Part shown: positions 38,236 to 50,700 of the stretch, piece by piece | Layout of the letters: every line of letters begins with the position of its first letter | How positions within the stretch are numbered: the stretch's first letter is position 1 | Source: Orthonyx spaldingii | Lineage: Eukaryota; Chordata; Aves; Passeriformes; Orthonychidae | Reading direction: 5' to 3' | DNA: 64,000 bases | Assembly: GCA_013397795.1 (NCBI GenBank) | Contig: VZTJ01000294.1 | Location: 4,779,143 to 4,843,142 of the forward strand | Program-made: the position numbers and the translations under genes | Notes under the pieces: model-generated | Databases searched by the model: none | What the model was told of the DNA's origin: nothing | Seen by the model: only the letters and a program-made list of their open reading frames with translations

Positions 38236-38572
38236 ATGTGACACTCAAGCATTTAGAGAAGGAGCCTAGAGTTAACTACAACATACGTCTTGTTTTGAGC
38301 TCATTCAGACTATTTTATCTGGTTACTTTCAGCAAACTTTTTCGATTTTGTTTGTTTGTTTTTTCTTTTCAAGAAAATACCGATTGTCTTGAGGCTCGGC
38401 TATATCGTGTTTGCATAACCAGTTCAGAGAATCCGTGCAGTGCAAATTATTAGAATTGGTCTCTAGTCATGAAAGGAGAGATTAAAAGCACCTGAATCAC
38501 AAGTGATGTGCAATGCAAACATTAAGTTTTGAACCTGCAGCCTCCTGGGTTCAGCAGGAGTCCTTTCAGCTC
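38236..38572 (+). other. Candidate plus-strand exon downstream of the island
   Basis: A good acceptor (TTCCTTCTGTCTGTTTCAG) ends at 38235 and a second T-rich acceptor ends at 38373. A plausible donor (CTCAG|GTGTGA) follows 38572. Spliced from CAG|GTAGCC at 37874 it would make a short first intron. Stops occur in all frames over this length, and the open frame of 95 codons at 38166-38453 is unfamiliar, so any transcript would be 5' untranslated or non-coding. The evidence is splice signals only. Confidence 0.25.
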
Positions 38573-39464
38573 AGGTGTGAAATTTGGAGGGCTGGAGACA
38601 ACTGGCATTGCCTTGTGGTTGCTGACAAGAGTCCACTTCTGCTGAGATTTGTTTTCAATAAGTTTAGGATCAAGGTCAAAGCTCTGTCCAGTTAATTGAT
38701 GAGTACTATGCTTCTGTTGGTTACGTAGCAAATACTTCTCTAGGACTTCAGCAGTAAAGCCATAGCAAGAACTTATACAAATCTACAAATGCCACTGAAA
38801 GCTTGACTCATGTATGATGAGCCCTGCTCTTTAGCCGGTACTCGGCTTAGAAATTTGTTGAGTGAATTCAAAGGCAGAGGAAGGACATGTGGCAAGGGCA
38901 GTAAATCCATGTTTGGACAACTTTTTTTTTTTCTTTTCTGCAATAAAGATTGATTCTTTTTCTTCTTTAAATACATCATTCCATTGCCTTTTCTACACTT
39001 TGCTATTCCCTTCAGTTGGCATAACATTATGAAATTGTGAAGTTTAGTGAGTTTTGGAAGAGCATGGGGCATGTGGAGAGAATTATTTTATATACTAAAT
39101 CAGGTTTTGTTCTCTGTTCCAATTTACAGTGCAAAAATTTCTTAACCAACTTTGGCCAGAGGCATGGTATCATTTAACTACTGAACCAACACTTCATTGT
39201 TAAGAAAGGCTATCTGAAGGGTTTGTTCTTGGTGACTTTCACATAACCACAAGATGGAAGTTTCATCTTAATTTTTAAATATCTTTTAAGATTTTGTGCT
39301 AAGGACATGGATTCCACCTTCTGTCAACATGTGAAGTGACATAGGAGACAGTAAGGCTAACAGCTACATCATGGTCACTAAAGTTAAAGGTGAATCAAAG
39401 CAAAGCGACTCACTGGGTTTTCAATGTAAAGTGGAGAAGCTGAGGAAATAGAGACACAACAGCC
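38573..39464. other. AT-rich non-coding DNA
   Basis: Nothing recognised on either strand. Confidence 0.65.
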
Positions 39465-39527
39465 TAGTGGGGGGTTGAACTAGATGATCTCCAGAGGTCT
39501 CTTCCAACCCCAACTTTCCTGTAATAC
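39465..39527 (+). mobile_element. CR1 LINE 3'-end fragment
   Basis: The core GGGGTTGAACTAGATGATCT followed by the CTTCCAACCCC block is the signature of the CR1 3' untranslated end. The terminal ATTCTGTG-type repeats are degenerate. It is a 5'-truncated, inactive remnant of about 60 bases, as most avian CR1 copies are. Confidence 0.85.
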
Positions 39528-40899
39528 TACCTAGGTGTCTCTTAGGCTGCATTTAGGCTACTGATTAAAGCAGGTCAAAGCTTATTTGCTTTATAGATAT
39601 GGTTTTCACATTCCTATGTCTGGGTTTACACAACAGCTCCTTCAGTATTGTTGAAATGTTTTGCTTCTGTTGCGAAGGAGAAGGACAGACAGTCCTTCAG
39701 TTAGGGACTGGGAAAGGAAATGACCATTTTCTCTCAGTGATGTTGTCACTCTAGCAGTTCATAACAGGTTTTCTACTCTCTAATTTCAGATTGTCTGCTT
39801 TTGTGGTTTGTTAAAAGGGAAAAGCTCTGAGACAGAAGAAGAGAGGAGAGATTTGTCCCTCATTAGGGGTGGGAATATACATTGCTCAGTCTCACCTTTA
39901 TGTTTGATTTTTGTTCCCTGATGTGATAAGACTCCGAACCCTCATTTTTCCATCATAAACACTGCCACTCATCTGTCCCTCTCTCCAGTAGATAGCACTG
40001 ACTTTACCAATGTACTGGTTTTTTGTTTGATTTTTATAATATCTTTGTAGTTGATGTGAAGCCCACTGATTGTAGTTGGATTTCTTCTCTTTTTTTTTAT
40101 TGTTGCATTAGTAAATCTTCATTTTCTGTTTCTGTCATCCTGCAAAAACTCCACAAACCTGTTCCACAGACATGTCCTCTTCTATTGCTTCTTCTCACTA
40201 TTTCAGACCCCTTCTTTGAGCCAGCCATTGCAACTTTACTTCTTCACAATCTAGAATTGTCTAGATTTGTCTAGAATTGTCCTTTCCTCAAGTAGCCAGC
40301 TCTCCTCTTTACTGAAAGCCCATAGTCTTTATTTCTAAGGGATTTAGCCAAGTACTACTTTGTGCCTTTGTTCTTATTCCTTGACAGTGTTGGCACATAG
40401 CCAAAAAAACCTATTCTTTTTCCTGGAATCCAACTTGACAGAAGAGAACTGATTACTGTCACACATTGTCTTGTTTCAAAGCTGTCACCAGGAGTGTATT
40501 TTTCCCTCAACTTTTACATGTGAATTGGCAACAGGAAGAGAATACTGTGGCATTTTAGTTAGCTGTCTATCTTTTATGTGTCAGTCTAGGACACTGTTCC
40601 TATACTGGATGACAGAAGGTTATGGCCAGAGAATACAATATTCTTATGTTTTAAGGGTACAGACTATTCCAGTTGTTAAGATTTTGCTGATTGCAGCTTT
40701 TATAAAAACCCAAAAGGCTACTTAAAAATAATTTAGTCATCCCTTCTGTTGGGAAGATAAACAGAATAAAATGCTGCAGAGCTGTTAGTTTGAACTGACA
40801 GAAACTGAAACAATAGCACCAAACTGAGCTGACTGTCTCCTAAGAAAATATGTCAGTCATTCCTGAAAATCAGAGGGAGCCAAACTTACACTAAGACTT
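39528..40899. other. AT-rich non-coding DNA between the two CR1 fragments
   Basis: No gene is recognised. The region holds the 10-bp tandem repeat listed separately. Confidence 0.65.
40251..40280. repeat. Three 10-bp tandem units (CTAGAATTGT)
   Basis: Three head-to-tail copies, the middle one with a single A-to-T change. A period of 10 bases is close to one helical turn. It is most likely a local slippage product. Confidence 0.9.
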
Positions 40900-41059
40900 T
40901 GATTAGACTCCAGACATTCTTTGAGCTATTCAAAACCCCATCTGGATATGGTCCTGCACAACCTGCTCTAGCTGACTCTGCTGAGCAGTGGGGTTGGACT
41001 AAGTGCTCTCAAGAGATCCCTTTCAACCCAGAAGATTCCGTGCTTTGTATGATTCTGTG
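40900..41059 (+). mobile_element. CR1 LINE 3'-end fragment
   Basis: A longer CR1 remnant: the CTGGA/CCTG...ACCTGCTCTAG segment, then GGGGTTGGACTAAGTGCTCT, the CCCTTTCAACCC block and a terminal GATTCTGTG. The order and spacing match the 3' untranslated end of avian CR1 in the forward orientation. It is 5'-truncated and carries no reverse-transcriptase coding. The 88-codon open frame that starts here is therefore repeat-derived. The left boundary is approximate. Confidence 0.9.
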
Positions 41060-42364
41060 CTTCAGTAGCTTTGAAATTTTGTTCACTTGCATTGAGAAAC
41101 TCTCCCCAAAAACTGTGCTTATGCATGACTTGGTTTGTCTCAGGAACTCTACAACTCTGTACTGACCCTGAAACTGGATGGTATTTTCAGGAATAGATCG
41201 ATGTTGTAGAGGACTACAAGCAGGAAGCAGCATTTTGCTTTCCACTTCTCTTTGCTTGTCCTTTTAGCTGATTTGTACAAAACTCTCCTAATTAAAATTA
41301 CAGAGGTGGAAAGCTTAGCATGTTGCTAAAGCAGGGATCAAAAACCTCTCAGCATTTTGGGTCTGGACATATGCATAATATTTCCAGAATAAATACAATA
41401 TTATGAAGTCCCGAGTACAGGGACCACCTCTCTTACATAATAAAAAAAATTGATCCAGTTAGGGCAGTCAAGTCCTAATCCTAATAGGGGCCTTTGGACA
41501 CTAGTGTTAATCAACCAGTAGTTTTGGATGAACCTCTATTTATCCTCCTTACCCATGTTTGCTGAGCAGTTGGTGTGTGTGTAAAAAACAGATTTACTAT
41601 TTTGATGGATATTTAGTTAATCCCTTATAACTAAACTATATCCCTTTTCCAATGTCTGTTAAAGGGGTGCTACATGGTTGTCATGTAGTTACTGAAAAGT
41701 TTTTAAAATATAAGTCACTTAACATGGTTTATAATTATCTACTAGATGTTTGTTTACTGGAATGTATATTACAGTTGGCTGTATTACCATGTGTTTGATT
41801 TTCGTCTGTAAGCAATGACCTTGTGCTGTCAGGTTATTGATGAGGTTGCATAATTCTCTTTGTGTTGTTGCTCAATAGATTGGTTGAACACTGACACTGT
41901 AGAGGGGCATATCTTTTACCCAAAATACCAAGTGTATTTTACTTGTAGAATTGCATTGGTTAAATTGTTTACATTGAAGATTAGGTTATTACTTTTTATA
42001 TGTTAATATGTTTTAGAAAAAGTTTGTTGTCCAATACCTTATTTGTTTGTTTTGTTTGTTGTTTTGATTTGATTTAGGTCTGGAGGTTTTTACAGTTACA
42101 AAATCTTGTTCTGTCCATCAGTGTACCTTTCCCTTTGAGATGGATACTTGGGCTGTGACTAAAGCACCCTCAGTTAACAAACCAGAATCGAAGAGGTGTC
42201 ATAATGTGTTGCAAGAAGCAAGTAGCATGACTTACTTTAATTTATATCAGAACAGATCTGGCTGACAAGATTCTTACTGACAATGAGCTTTAGAGAAAGA
42301 TGGTCTGGCCAAGATAGTTGTTGAATGTAGTCAAAAGAGACTGAACAGTTGTTTGTTGCTTCAC
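41060..42364. other. AT-rich non-coding DNA, nothing recognised
   Basis: No gene, RNA gene or repeat family is recognised. T/G-rich low-complexity stretches occur near 42040-42080. Confidence 0.65.
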
Positions 42365-42470
42365 TCTAGACTGTGTGACGGAGCTCCCCGTTTAATAAAT
42401 GCAGCTCATTGCCATAGGGCATGGGTGCGAGATGATTTATTTTTCATCTATGTACATATCTGCAACTACA
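42365..42470. promoter_or_regulatory. Possible regulatory element with homeodomain and A/T motifs
   Basis: Scattered CpGs (GTGACGGAG, CCCCGTTTAATAAA, GTGCGAGATG) are interleaved with TTTAATAAA and TGATTTATTT, which resemble CDX/HOX-type sites. The balanced complexity is unlike the monotonous AT-rich flanks. This is a motif-based guess. Confidence 0.2.
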
Positions 42471-45400
42471 AAGAGAATTTTTTCTAGCATAACCTCATTT
42501 TTTTGAGTTAATAGGCAAGTTTAAATATTAAACCTACTTTGTCTGTCTGCCTGTCTCTTTCTAGCTCCCAAACCTTCACTCTATTTTCAGCCTACCTGCA
42601 TCACTGGATAAAATGAGGGAAGAGAAACGGCTAGGAGATTGCGTTTAAATTCTGAAAGATAAATCAAGAATAATATGTTGATCCTAGATTTTTGAAATTC
42701 TGAATAGTTTGTTGTCACGCTCATTTCAGTAAACTAGAGAGCTCCTATAATTGAGTGTTCCAGCTGATCTCAACTGTATTATTCCACAGGGAAAGGAGTT
42801 GGTGTTTGCAACAAGCTCAAACTGAGCCATAGAGTTCCTCTTAGGTCAAAAGTAATGCACTGATTTTATTCAGAACTGGGCTAGAAGCTGATAATAATAA
42901 CCAGCTGGTAGGCAATGAGCCATCATGTGTAGCATTAACTGAAATCTTTTAGGCATCTGAAGGTGATGATGCATGTAGAGTAGACAGGTGACACATTCCC
43001 AAACACACTGAGTTCATCTATGCTGCCCTGGGTTTTTTGATAAAGATGAAAAAATTGCTTTTGGCTTCCCCCTGTTCTCCGAGCATTCAAACCTAATGTC
43101 CCATGAGCTGTGAGAATATATTGTACAACTGCAGTGTGTGTGCTCTTGCCCCTTCCTGCAACTCCAGAGGTTGTTCAGAATGCTGCTACTTACTTATAAG
43201 GCTCTGGTGATAAGGGTCAGCTCTGTTTTTAGAATACATATAGAATTTTTAAATTATTCTGACTAATTAATGAAAATGCGATCTGGAATTCTGAGTCTTC
43301 CTGAACATCACTGGAATTTTTCATTGCTAATCTATTTTTGGAAAATTTATCTAAATTCTAGCTGCCATCCTCCAATGTAGTGTTTCCCTCAGGCTTCATA
43401 TTTTTGGCTGTTCTCCTGGGTGAAATTTTCAAGTGCTGGAAGCAGTTAGTTTTTAAATAGGTATTATATTTTGTATGGCCTTAGAAAAAGAGGTCAAGCC
43501 AGAAGACTTACTAAACAGGTCTCGTAGTAGCTATCAATAACAACTATCCATTTTTCCTTCATGTCAATGGGCAGATAGAAAACAACAAAGTATGAAGGAG
43601 GTCAAAAAAGAGGCTGAAAAAGAAAATTCAAATAACAATGTAGCTGATAATTCAGAATGTTTGTTTTGTTAGGTTCTCTGCAGCTACTGTGTTCTGTGCC
43701 TTGTAAGAATGCTATTGAAGCATGAAAATTGCATAGGTGGTATGAACATACCATTAAAACGTGGAAAAAAATGGTTTACTTTTTTGTTAGATTTTTCATC
43801 TAAGAGTATACCAACTGCTGTGTGCTAATTTTCTGTGTGGATTATATATTCATGAGATGCAATGTGAGAAATTGCTCATGCAATATATTTGAATAACTGA
43901 CAGGATATGCTGACATTAAAATGCAGGTGTATGAAAAGAGCAGGACAGTTACTACCAGTAAAGAAAAATTAAAAGTCTTCAGTCCTTCAATCTCATTTTA
44001 GACATCTCTGGCTGAACTTGCAGGAGAAAAACAAAAAGCTAGCAACCTTTTTGCAAACCAGAAGGACTCAAATGTGAAAACCCTGACGTTTCATGTTTTT
44101 CATACTTTAGGCTGCTAAATTACCATGTACAGTTGTTTAAATAGCTGCAGGAGGGGAGGTTGTAAACAGATGCCTACAGTCACATACAAAATCCTATGGA
44201 GTTAAAAGTTTCAAAATTACCGTGAAATCAATTTTCATCACCATAGTAGCTAATGGTATTTCTAGAATCATAAATACCAGTTGTTAAACTGAAATGTGTA
44301 TTTCCATTGTAACCAGCTACACAGGCATGAAAGCCCCTTTTGTCATTGTTCAGACCTACTCTGTATTTTGAGGAAATTTAAATAATGTGACCCCCACACC
44401 TGTAATCCTCTGTATTTTCTCAGCAAGCTCATAAAAGTTACAGGATAACTTTTTAAAATATTCTTGAGAACCAGGATTGTATTAGAGCCTAAATTCGTAA
44501 GGGCTGGAACACTTTTGAATGAAACTTTGTTTGTAGGGGAACCTAGGGATAAGACAGATATATAACCAGCAATAAGGCACACTTTGAGAAGTTTTCAATT
44601 AGGCAAAGGCAATTTCATTTATAGTTCTGAATGGAATGAGCTGATTTAGATCTGGGGAGAAGACGGGAATGTTTAGAGCTTGATGGTATCCTGAAATAAT
44701 TTTCTGATTTATGAGAAAAAAATAAAATTAAGATCTCATAACTGCATGTGAAGGTAGGCATTTCATTCTCTGCTTTTTTACTTCTGTCAGTGAATTTGCA
44801 CTTCAGTGTTTAAGTTATTTACATTTTGATATAGGAAACAGTAATAAAAATGAAGCAAGCCATATGCACTTGTACTACGTGTCTGACTTCTAATTCCTAA
44901 AAGCACAATTAGCTGAAGTCAGAGAGATGCCTCATTTAAAAAGGTAATTGAAGATCCATCTAGGAAATGGTATATTTGAGAAATGAGTGTTTCATGTGGA
45001 TATGTAATGCAACTTCACTTGAATTGGATGAATTGCTTATGATTGGAAGAGGAAGGGGTAAAATAAAAACATTTTTCTTATAATGAAAAAATTTTGAAAC
45101 TTATGATTCTCACTCCCCAGCTTTTTGGAGGGCTTCTGGAAGATGAGTTGTAATGGTTTGAGAGACATTTTGTTCTCATGTCCCAACATGATGTATGTTG
45201 GAAATTTGTGGAGGACAAAATTCAGAATATTTCTGGCATGGTTAAGCATACCCAGAAAGAGCAAACATGCAGTAAATATTTAATGAGTCCTAGTTTGGTG
45301 ATGGTTAGGGGTTTTCTAGGTCTAATTTTATATTTTCATATTTTTTATTTGTGGTTGCATTTAAAGCTTTATGAAGGTCTGCTGTCCTGGCAGACCACAG

Positions 45401-47752
45401 AATTTAGGGTTTCTCAGAATCTTAAGAAATTTGGTTTAGATGAACAACTGGAGGTCCAAGAACAGTCAATCACTGAAAATTACTCACAGAATGAGTTTAA
45501 CATTACACTGACACTACAATATGGACTTGCTGACTTCTTTATATTCTTGCCAGTATCAGTTTCTGTATGAAACATGAGAAAAATTGAAATTAATTTTGCT
45601 TATTTGAAGAAAAACAGAAACAAACCCAAACCAAACAAAACTCAGTTTTTGGCAGAATAAGAGATCACACTTCAATGACTTCTCCCATGAGTTTATCTTC
45701 TCATACTGCTAGAAATGATGAGTTTGATTCTGACATTGTACCATAAACTAATGGGAAGGAAGGATTGGGCCCTTACTGTGTAGGTGTTATGTTAAAAATT
45801 GGTCCAGGTGAGTAATGCCATTACATTTTAATTCTGGCAAAGGGATCTCTGCTGCTATACTATTAAATTATGCAAATATATTTCTTACACTTGTTTGATT
45901 ATGATATTCTGATGTGAAAATCAGGAGATGCGAATAAATGTAGCTTTTTCTGCTGTAAACTATAGTTCATATTTTGTGGTGTAGTAAAATTTTATCTGCA
46001 AGTTATATGGTTTCATACAGAACACATCTCTGCAAAGCTCTAAGTATTTACAGGTTGTTTGCATTTAGAGTGTGTTTGTGTGATACTTTGCGTAGCACTC
46101 AATTTAAATATTGGGAAATGAAATTTAATTGAAATTCATTGCTTGGCCTCATAGACTCATAATTGTAGGCTCAAAAATACAACATATAAATAGAAACATC
46201 CTCTGATAAAAATGCGTAATCAACTTGGGACTATGGAATGGAGTGAAGACTGTACTTTCTCAGGTGAGTTTTGTTCCCTTTCTGGTATTTTTGTACCTCA
46301 TTGATTCTCAAAAATCTTTCATACAGTAGAGTAACTTCAGCATTGGAAAATGGGATTTGCCATCTCAGGCTCTCTGGGGTGACAAAAGCATCACCCTGAC
46401 AGATTGCTTTTATGGCTCTGAACTTAGTGAAGAATATTAGACCCAGGTCTTTAATTTTCTGTATTACTGTTCTATTTAGCAGGCTATCATATCTTCAGAG
46501 ATCACACTCATTTGATAAGCTTTATCCACTAGGTGTGTAGCTGAGTTAACAGCTCCCAGTTCACTCGGAGGAAGCTGTGCACAGCTTCCTCTGAGTCCTT
46601 TGTCAGAAAAGTGTGAAAGGTGCATAAATAGATCAGGTGAATATGAAACCAGTCTAATGTGTGGTTGGTTCCCCTGGAGCATTGGCAGCACTCACTTCTA
46701 GATGTGTGTGCATTGATTTTTGCCTTGAACTCTCCCCAGACTGTTAATTCTGTGTGGAATCACCATTTGTCTAATATCTCTGTATATTGGACTAGTCAGT
46801 CCAACAAGAGCTGCTGTACTGAGCCTTCCCATGGCTCCTGACTGCTGGAAGCCCCAGGTCTTCCTGCAGTGTCCAGGCTGAGAAACCACACAGGGTGTGG
46901 AAACATTTAGGTAATTGAAAATGTACTGTGCAGTTGATTACTACATGCAGAGTATTTGATTTGCACTTGATGCATGGCAATGTTGGATTAGAGTGTGCCC
47001 AGACTCTGGGCACAGCATATGCAGGGAATGCTGGTTCTCACTGGAAGGGTTGCATTTCTGCTGCCTACATCATAAAATTTTAGCTGGAAACATCAGAAGC
47101 CTTATCTAGCCCTCAGTTTCCACAGGTTACTGAGAGAACACATTAATGCAGGCCCTCCTACTTCAGGGATGACAATTTCAAGAATTACAGCCCATATTTA
47201 GCCTTATTTTTTTTTTAAGTGATAATGTTAAAAACAGCAGAGTTTGTCCCTTGGCTTATAGGTAAAGTTTTTCTAATTGCTGAACATATTGTGACCAATT
47301 TTTTCACTGACTTATACTAGCTGGTAATTGGTAGTCCATGTAAATTATTGGACCTTGGGAGTTGCTCTAAAGCTATTTCAATACATTGGATTAGATTCTG
47401 CTCACAGTTGTACCACTGCATTTCTAAAGTGCTATGACCAGGAATAGGATCTTTGGTCCTAACCATGAAGAAACTATTACAGAATTTACAAAATTACTGT
47501 TGTTTAGAGGTGAGAAAATACCTATGAAACTTTGTTTTCAAGAGCTAATCCTTTTTTGGTTGTTGTCCAGAATGAAATTTTTTTGTTAGTGTAGAATGAA
47601 AAGATATTGGAAAATTATGTTTAACATCAACGACCTCCAATGGAAAATGAATTTCTGAGGTTTAACTCATATTCATAAAGTATTAATTAAGATGACTAAT
47701 TCCCACTTATGTTCAAGAATCCAATTTCTTTTCTAGTGTTTTAAGAATACAG
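42471..47752. other. AT-rich non-coding DNA with isolated strong splice donors
   Basis: Plus-strand donors stand out at 45808 (CCAG|GTGAGTAAT) and 46264 (CTCAG|GTGAGTTTT), but the sequence upstream of 45808 has stops in every frame back to the nearest acceptor. The 130-codon frame at 45178-45570 is unfamiliar. Nothing here is called as a gene. Confidence 0.6.
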
Positions 47753-47786
47753 TAATGCTAATACCATTGTTAGCATTAATACCATT
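47753..47786. repeat. Inverted repeat interleaved with a direct repeat
   Basis: TAATGCTAA (47753-47761) and TTAGCATTA (47770-47778) are perfect inverted arms with an 8-base spacer. TAATACCATT also occurs twice with a period of 18 (from 47759 and from 47777). The two patterns share bases. No known element has this layout. Confidence 0.85.
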
Positions 47787-50700
47787 CTTACCCTCTCTGA
47801 TGCAAATGTTAGAACTTGATGAGCCTGCATTGGCAGATCCTGGTTACTGTCTTTAGTTGCTCCAGAAGGGGATCTGTCATGGTTTTGGAGATACTAGTTT
47901 GCTCTAGTATGAGCAGACAAGATGAGGCGCATAACTGGAGAAAACCCTTGTAAATGCTGTCGTGTTTTATTGCACTTTGGAGATTTCTGTACTGCAATAG
48001 AAATAGCTTATGTGAGAAAGGTACTCAGTTGAGGAAATGGAACTCTGAACCAAAAAGCTCTTGCAAGGCCTCTCCAGAAATTCTGGATAGAGATCTATAA
48101 TTTTGAAGTAATTGTTTGGGCTTTTTTTAAGCTCTGTGGGGCAGCCTTCTGAGCAATGTGTGAATAACACCACAGGCTCAGGCTGTACTTGCTGCACTGT
48201 GTATCTTTAGAGAAGGCAGTGCTAATCTGAAACTGTACAGCTACTGCTTTTATGTACTTTTAGCACTTCTTCTCTCTTTGAAACAAATAGGTCTCTCAGC
48301 ACGTGGTAGTCTCTAGAGAATCATCACCAGAGTAGCCATGTCATTAAACTTTAATCACGCCACAGTGATTCAGTGACATAAAGATGTGTGTAAGGATAAC
48401 CTTTCAGTCTAAACAAATGGAGACTGCCTCTGTTTAAGGACCTACAGATGTGAAAATCATTATTAACAATTTTCTTACTGCATGTTGATATTCTGATAAT
48501 GAAAGTACATAATAATATGGAAAAGGGTCTGACAAAATGGAAAGATTTTATTATACTGATAGGGATTTCTTATATGCCTTAGATTTCATGGTGTCTGTCA
48601 CTAACCTTTCAATTTAATAAAGCTGAGCCATATTTACTTACAGTAGATAAGTAATGCCTAGTTATTTATTTTATTTTGGAACAGGAAGGATTCGATTGTT
48701 TAAAAAAAACCCCCAAACATTAAGTACTAGGTATTTGTTCTTGAAATTAAAAGTATTTTGCAGAATTAACAGAAGTCAAGACCACAAATGATAGTAGGAT
48801 GAATTTGTGAAAATATCCATCATGGACATCTCAATTTAAGTCTCTTAAAATAAGGCAGATGTTTTGCTAGTCTTTGGTAGGTTTGAATGTAGAATGTTGC
48901 AGTGTTGCTACTTACTGAAGTTTGTAACAAGTTACTGCATAATTAATTTACAAATTATGACTACTTAAAATTTTAAAACCACTGCAAAAGTCCAGTTTGT
49001 TTGGTTTTAATGTCTCAGAAGAGTTATGTGAAGATCCTATACAAACCCACAGAATTCTACTACACTCACATTTTGCACTGAGCATTTGTCACTTGTACCT
49101 TTGGCTTTTACTGACATGCCTAATGACACTTCCTACATTTCCAGTATTACATTTTCAACAGGCAATATTTTTCAGAACCAGTCAGTGTTATCCACACTAT
49201 CCATACTGAATGTCATATTGCACCAGTGGGATCTTTAGGAGTTCCACTGTCAGTCAGTAATTGATAATTCAGTAAGCTTAAGAACTGTTTCATCTTTCTT
49301 CATAGATTTTTCTTTGCCATTCTGTCATATTTCCTTTCCTGATCACCTAAAAGCAAGAAAAATACTCTGCCAGCTCCACTACTTTTTGCAGAGTGAAGCT
49401 GGTCTTTATAACCTTCAGTATTGGAATTGCCGACTAGTTTGGAATCTGGAAAATGTTATATTCTGTGCAAGCCTTTTCATAGGCACAGCAGACCTAATTT
49501 TGGTCCTCTGCAGGATTAATATTTTTCTTCTTCATAAATTTTACCTGTTCTCTCTTCTGACTGAATCTCCTGCACCATGAGTGCTCTGTGTATGTGTTTG
49601 TGTTCTGTATCTGTAAAAAAGCGGAGTGCATGCATGGGCAGTGTAACTTTTTCCAAATTTTAAATTTATTCCTTATGTGTTCTGTTACACTCATGCCAGC
49701 AAATCCTTTTGCACTCTGCATTTCCCTAGGAAAGAGGAGTTTGGGAGTTTTTTTAAGGAGACATACTACCAATTTAACAAACACAGTCTGCATCTTTCTC
49801 CCTGAGTGCTGTTGAGATGCTCTGAGGTAAGAGAGCTGATAGAAAATGGGCTCTTTTCACATTGACTTCTCATTGCACTTTAAACCTATCCTCATAACAG
49901 GCACAGTCTAGGTTTGGGTGCATATACATAGATGTGCTAACACTGATTTTGGCCTTTTTGTGTTTAGTGACCGTGCCATCTGCTGGGGATATTTTGGCCA
50001 AAGTCAAAATTCCTTGAATAGCTCTTGACATTAATTATTGCATATGGTTTTTGAGATTTAAATTGTGATGGTATTGCCAGAAAATTTGGCTGTAACACCT
50101 CAAATCTCCGAGGCATCCGTACACTCTTTCCAAAGGCATCTGTTGCTGGGGGTGGCTGAGCAGGGACAGTGCACTGATACAGGGCCTGTTCCTTTCTTCT
50201 AATCTTCAGTGCCATTCACAACTCCTGTAAAGAGCTGGCATATACAGTACAACTGACTTTCTTGTTGATTTGTACATCTTTTTGGCTTGCAAAAATGTTT
50301 GTACTTCACAAATGAATGGACTATTTCACTGTGCTTTTACAGGAATACAAATTTCAATTCACTGGTTGGAGAGGGAAATGCAGGAAGCCTGGACAGGATT
50401 GTAAGAAATGCAGTGTGAGTAGTGGTCTGAATTCAGGGTGGGCACCTCTACTGATCCCAGATCTGTCAGATTGCATGTCCTCTCCTCTCACTGAAGTTAA
50501 TGGCAGTTTCTTCTGTTTCTGTTCAAATTGCAGTGTACCACCTGCTTTCGGATTCCTAAAAGTCATATCCATTTTTAAGCTTTAAATCTCCTGTCAAACA
50601 CCAGAGATTCCACTCATGCAACTCTGACATCCACCCTGTCAACAGCTCAGCATATTTCTGGATGCAATTCAGACAATATGACTACTCATCAAGAAGCTCA

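Noticed and set aside
37224..38248. Several open frames of 110-240 codons on both strands in the CpG island
   Set aside because: High GC removes stop codons in all frames, the translations are P/R/A/G-rich and mutually overlapping, some cross the N gap, and several begin at GTG rather than ATG.
40899..41165. 88-codon plus-strand frame
   Set aside because: Its first half lies in the non-coding 3' end of a CR1 fragment.
45178..45570. 130-codon open frame, plus strand
   Set aside because: Longest ATG-led frame outside the island, but no recognisable domain or splice structure; a few frames this long are expected by chance in 64 kb.
46140..46200. CATAGACTCATAATTG as a minus-strand CR1 end
   Set aside because: Only the first few bases resemble the CR1 terminal repeat; the GGTTGGAAGGGACC block that should follow is missing.
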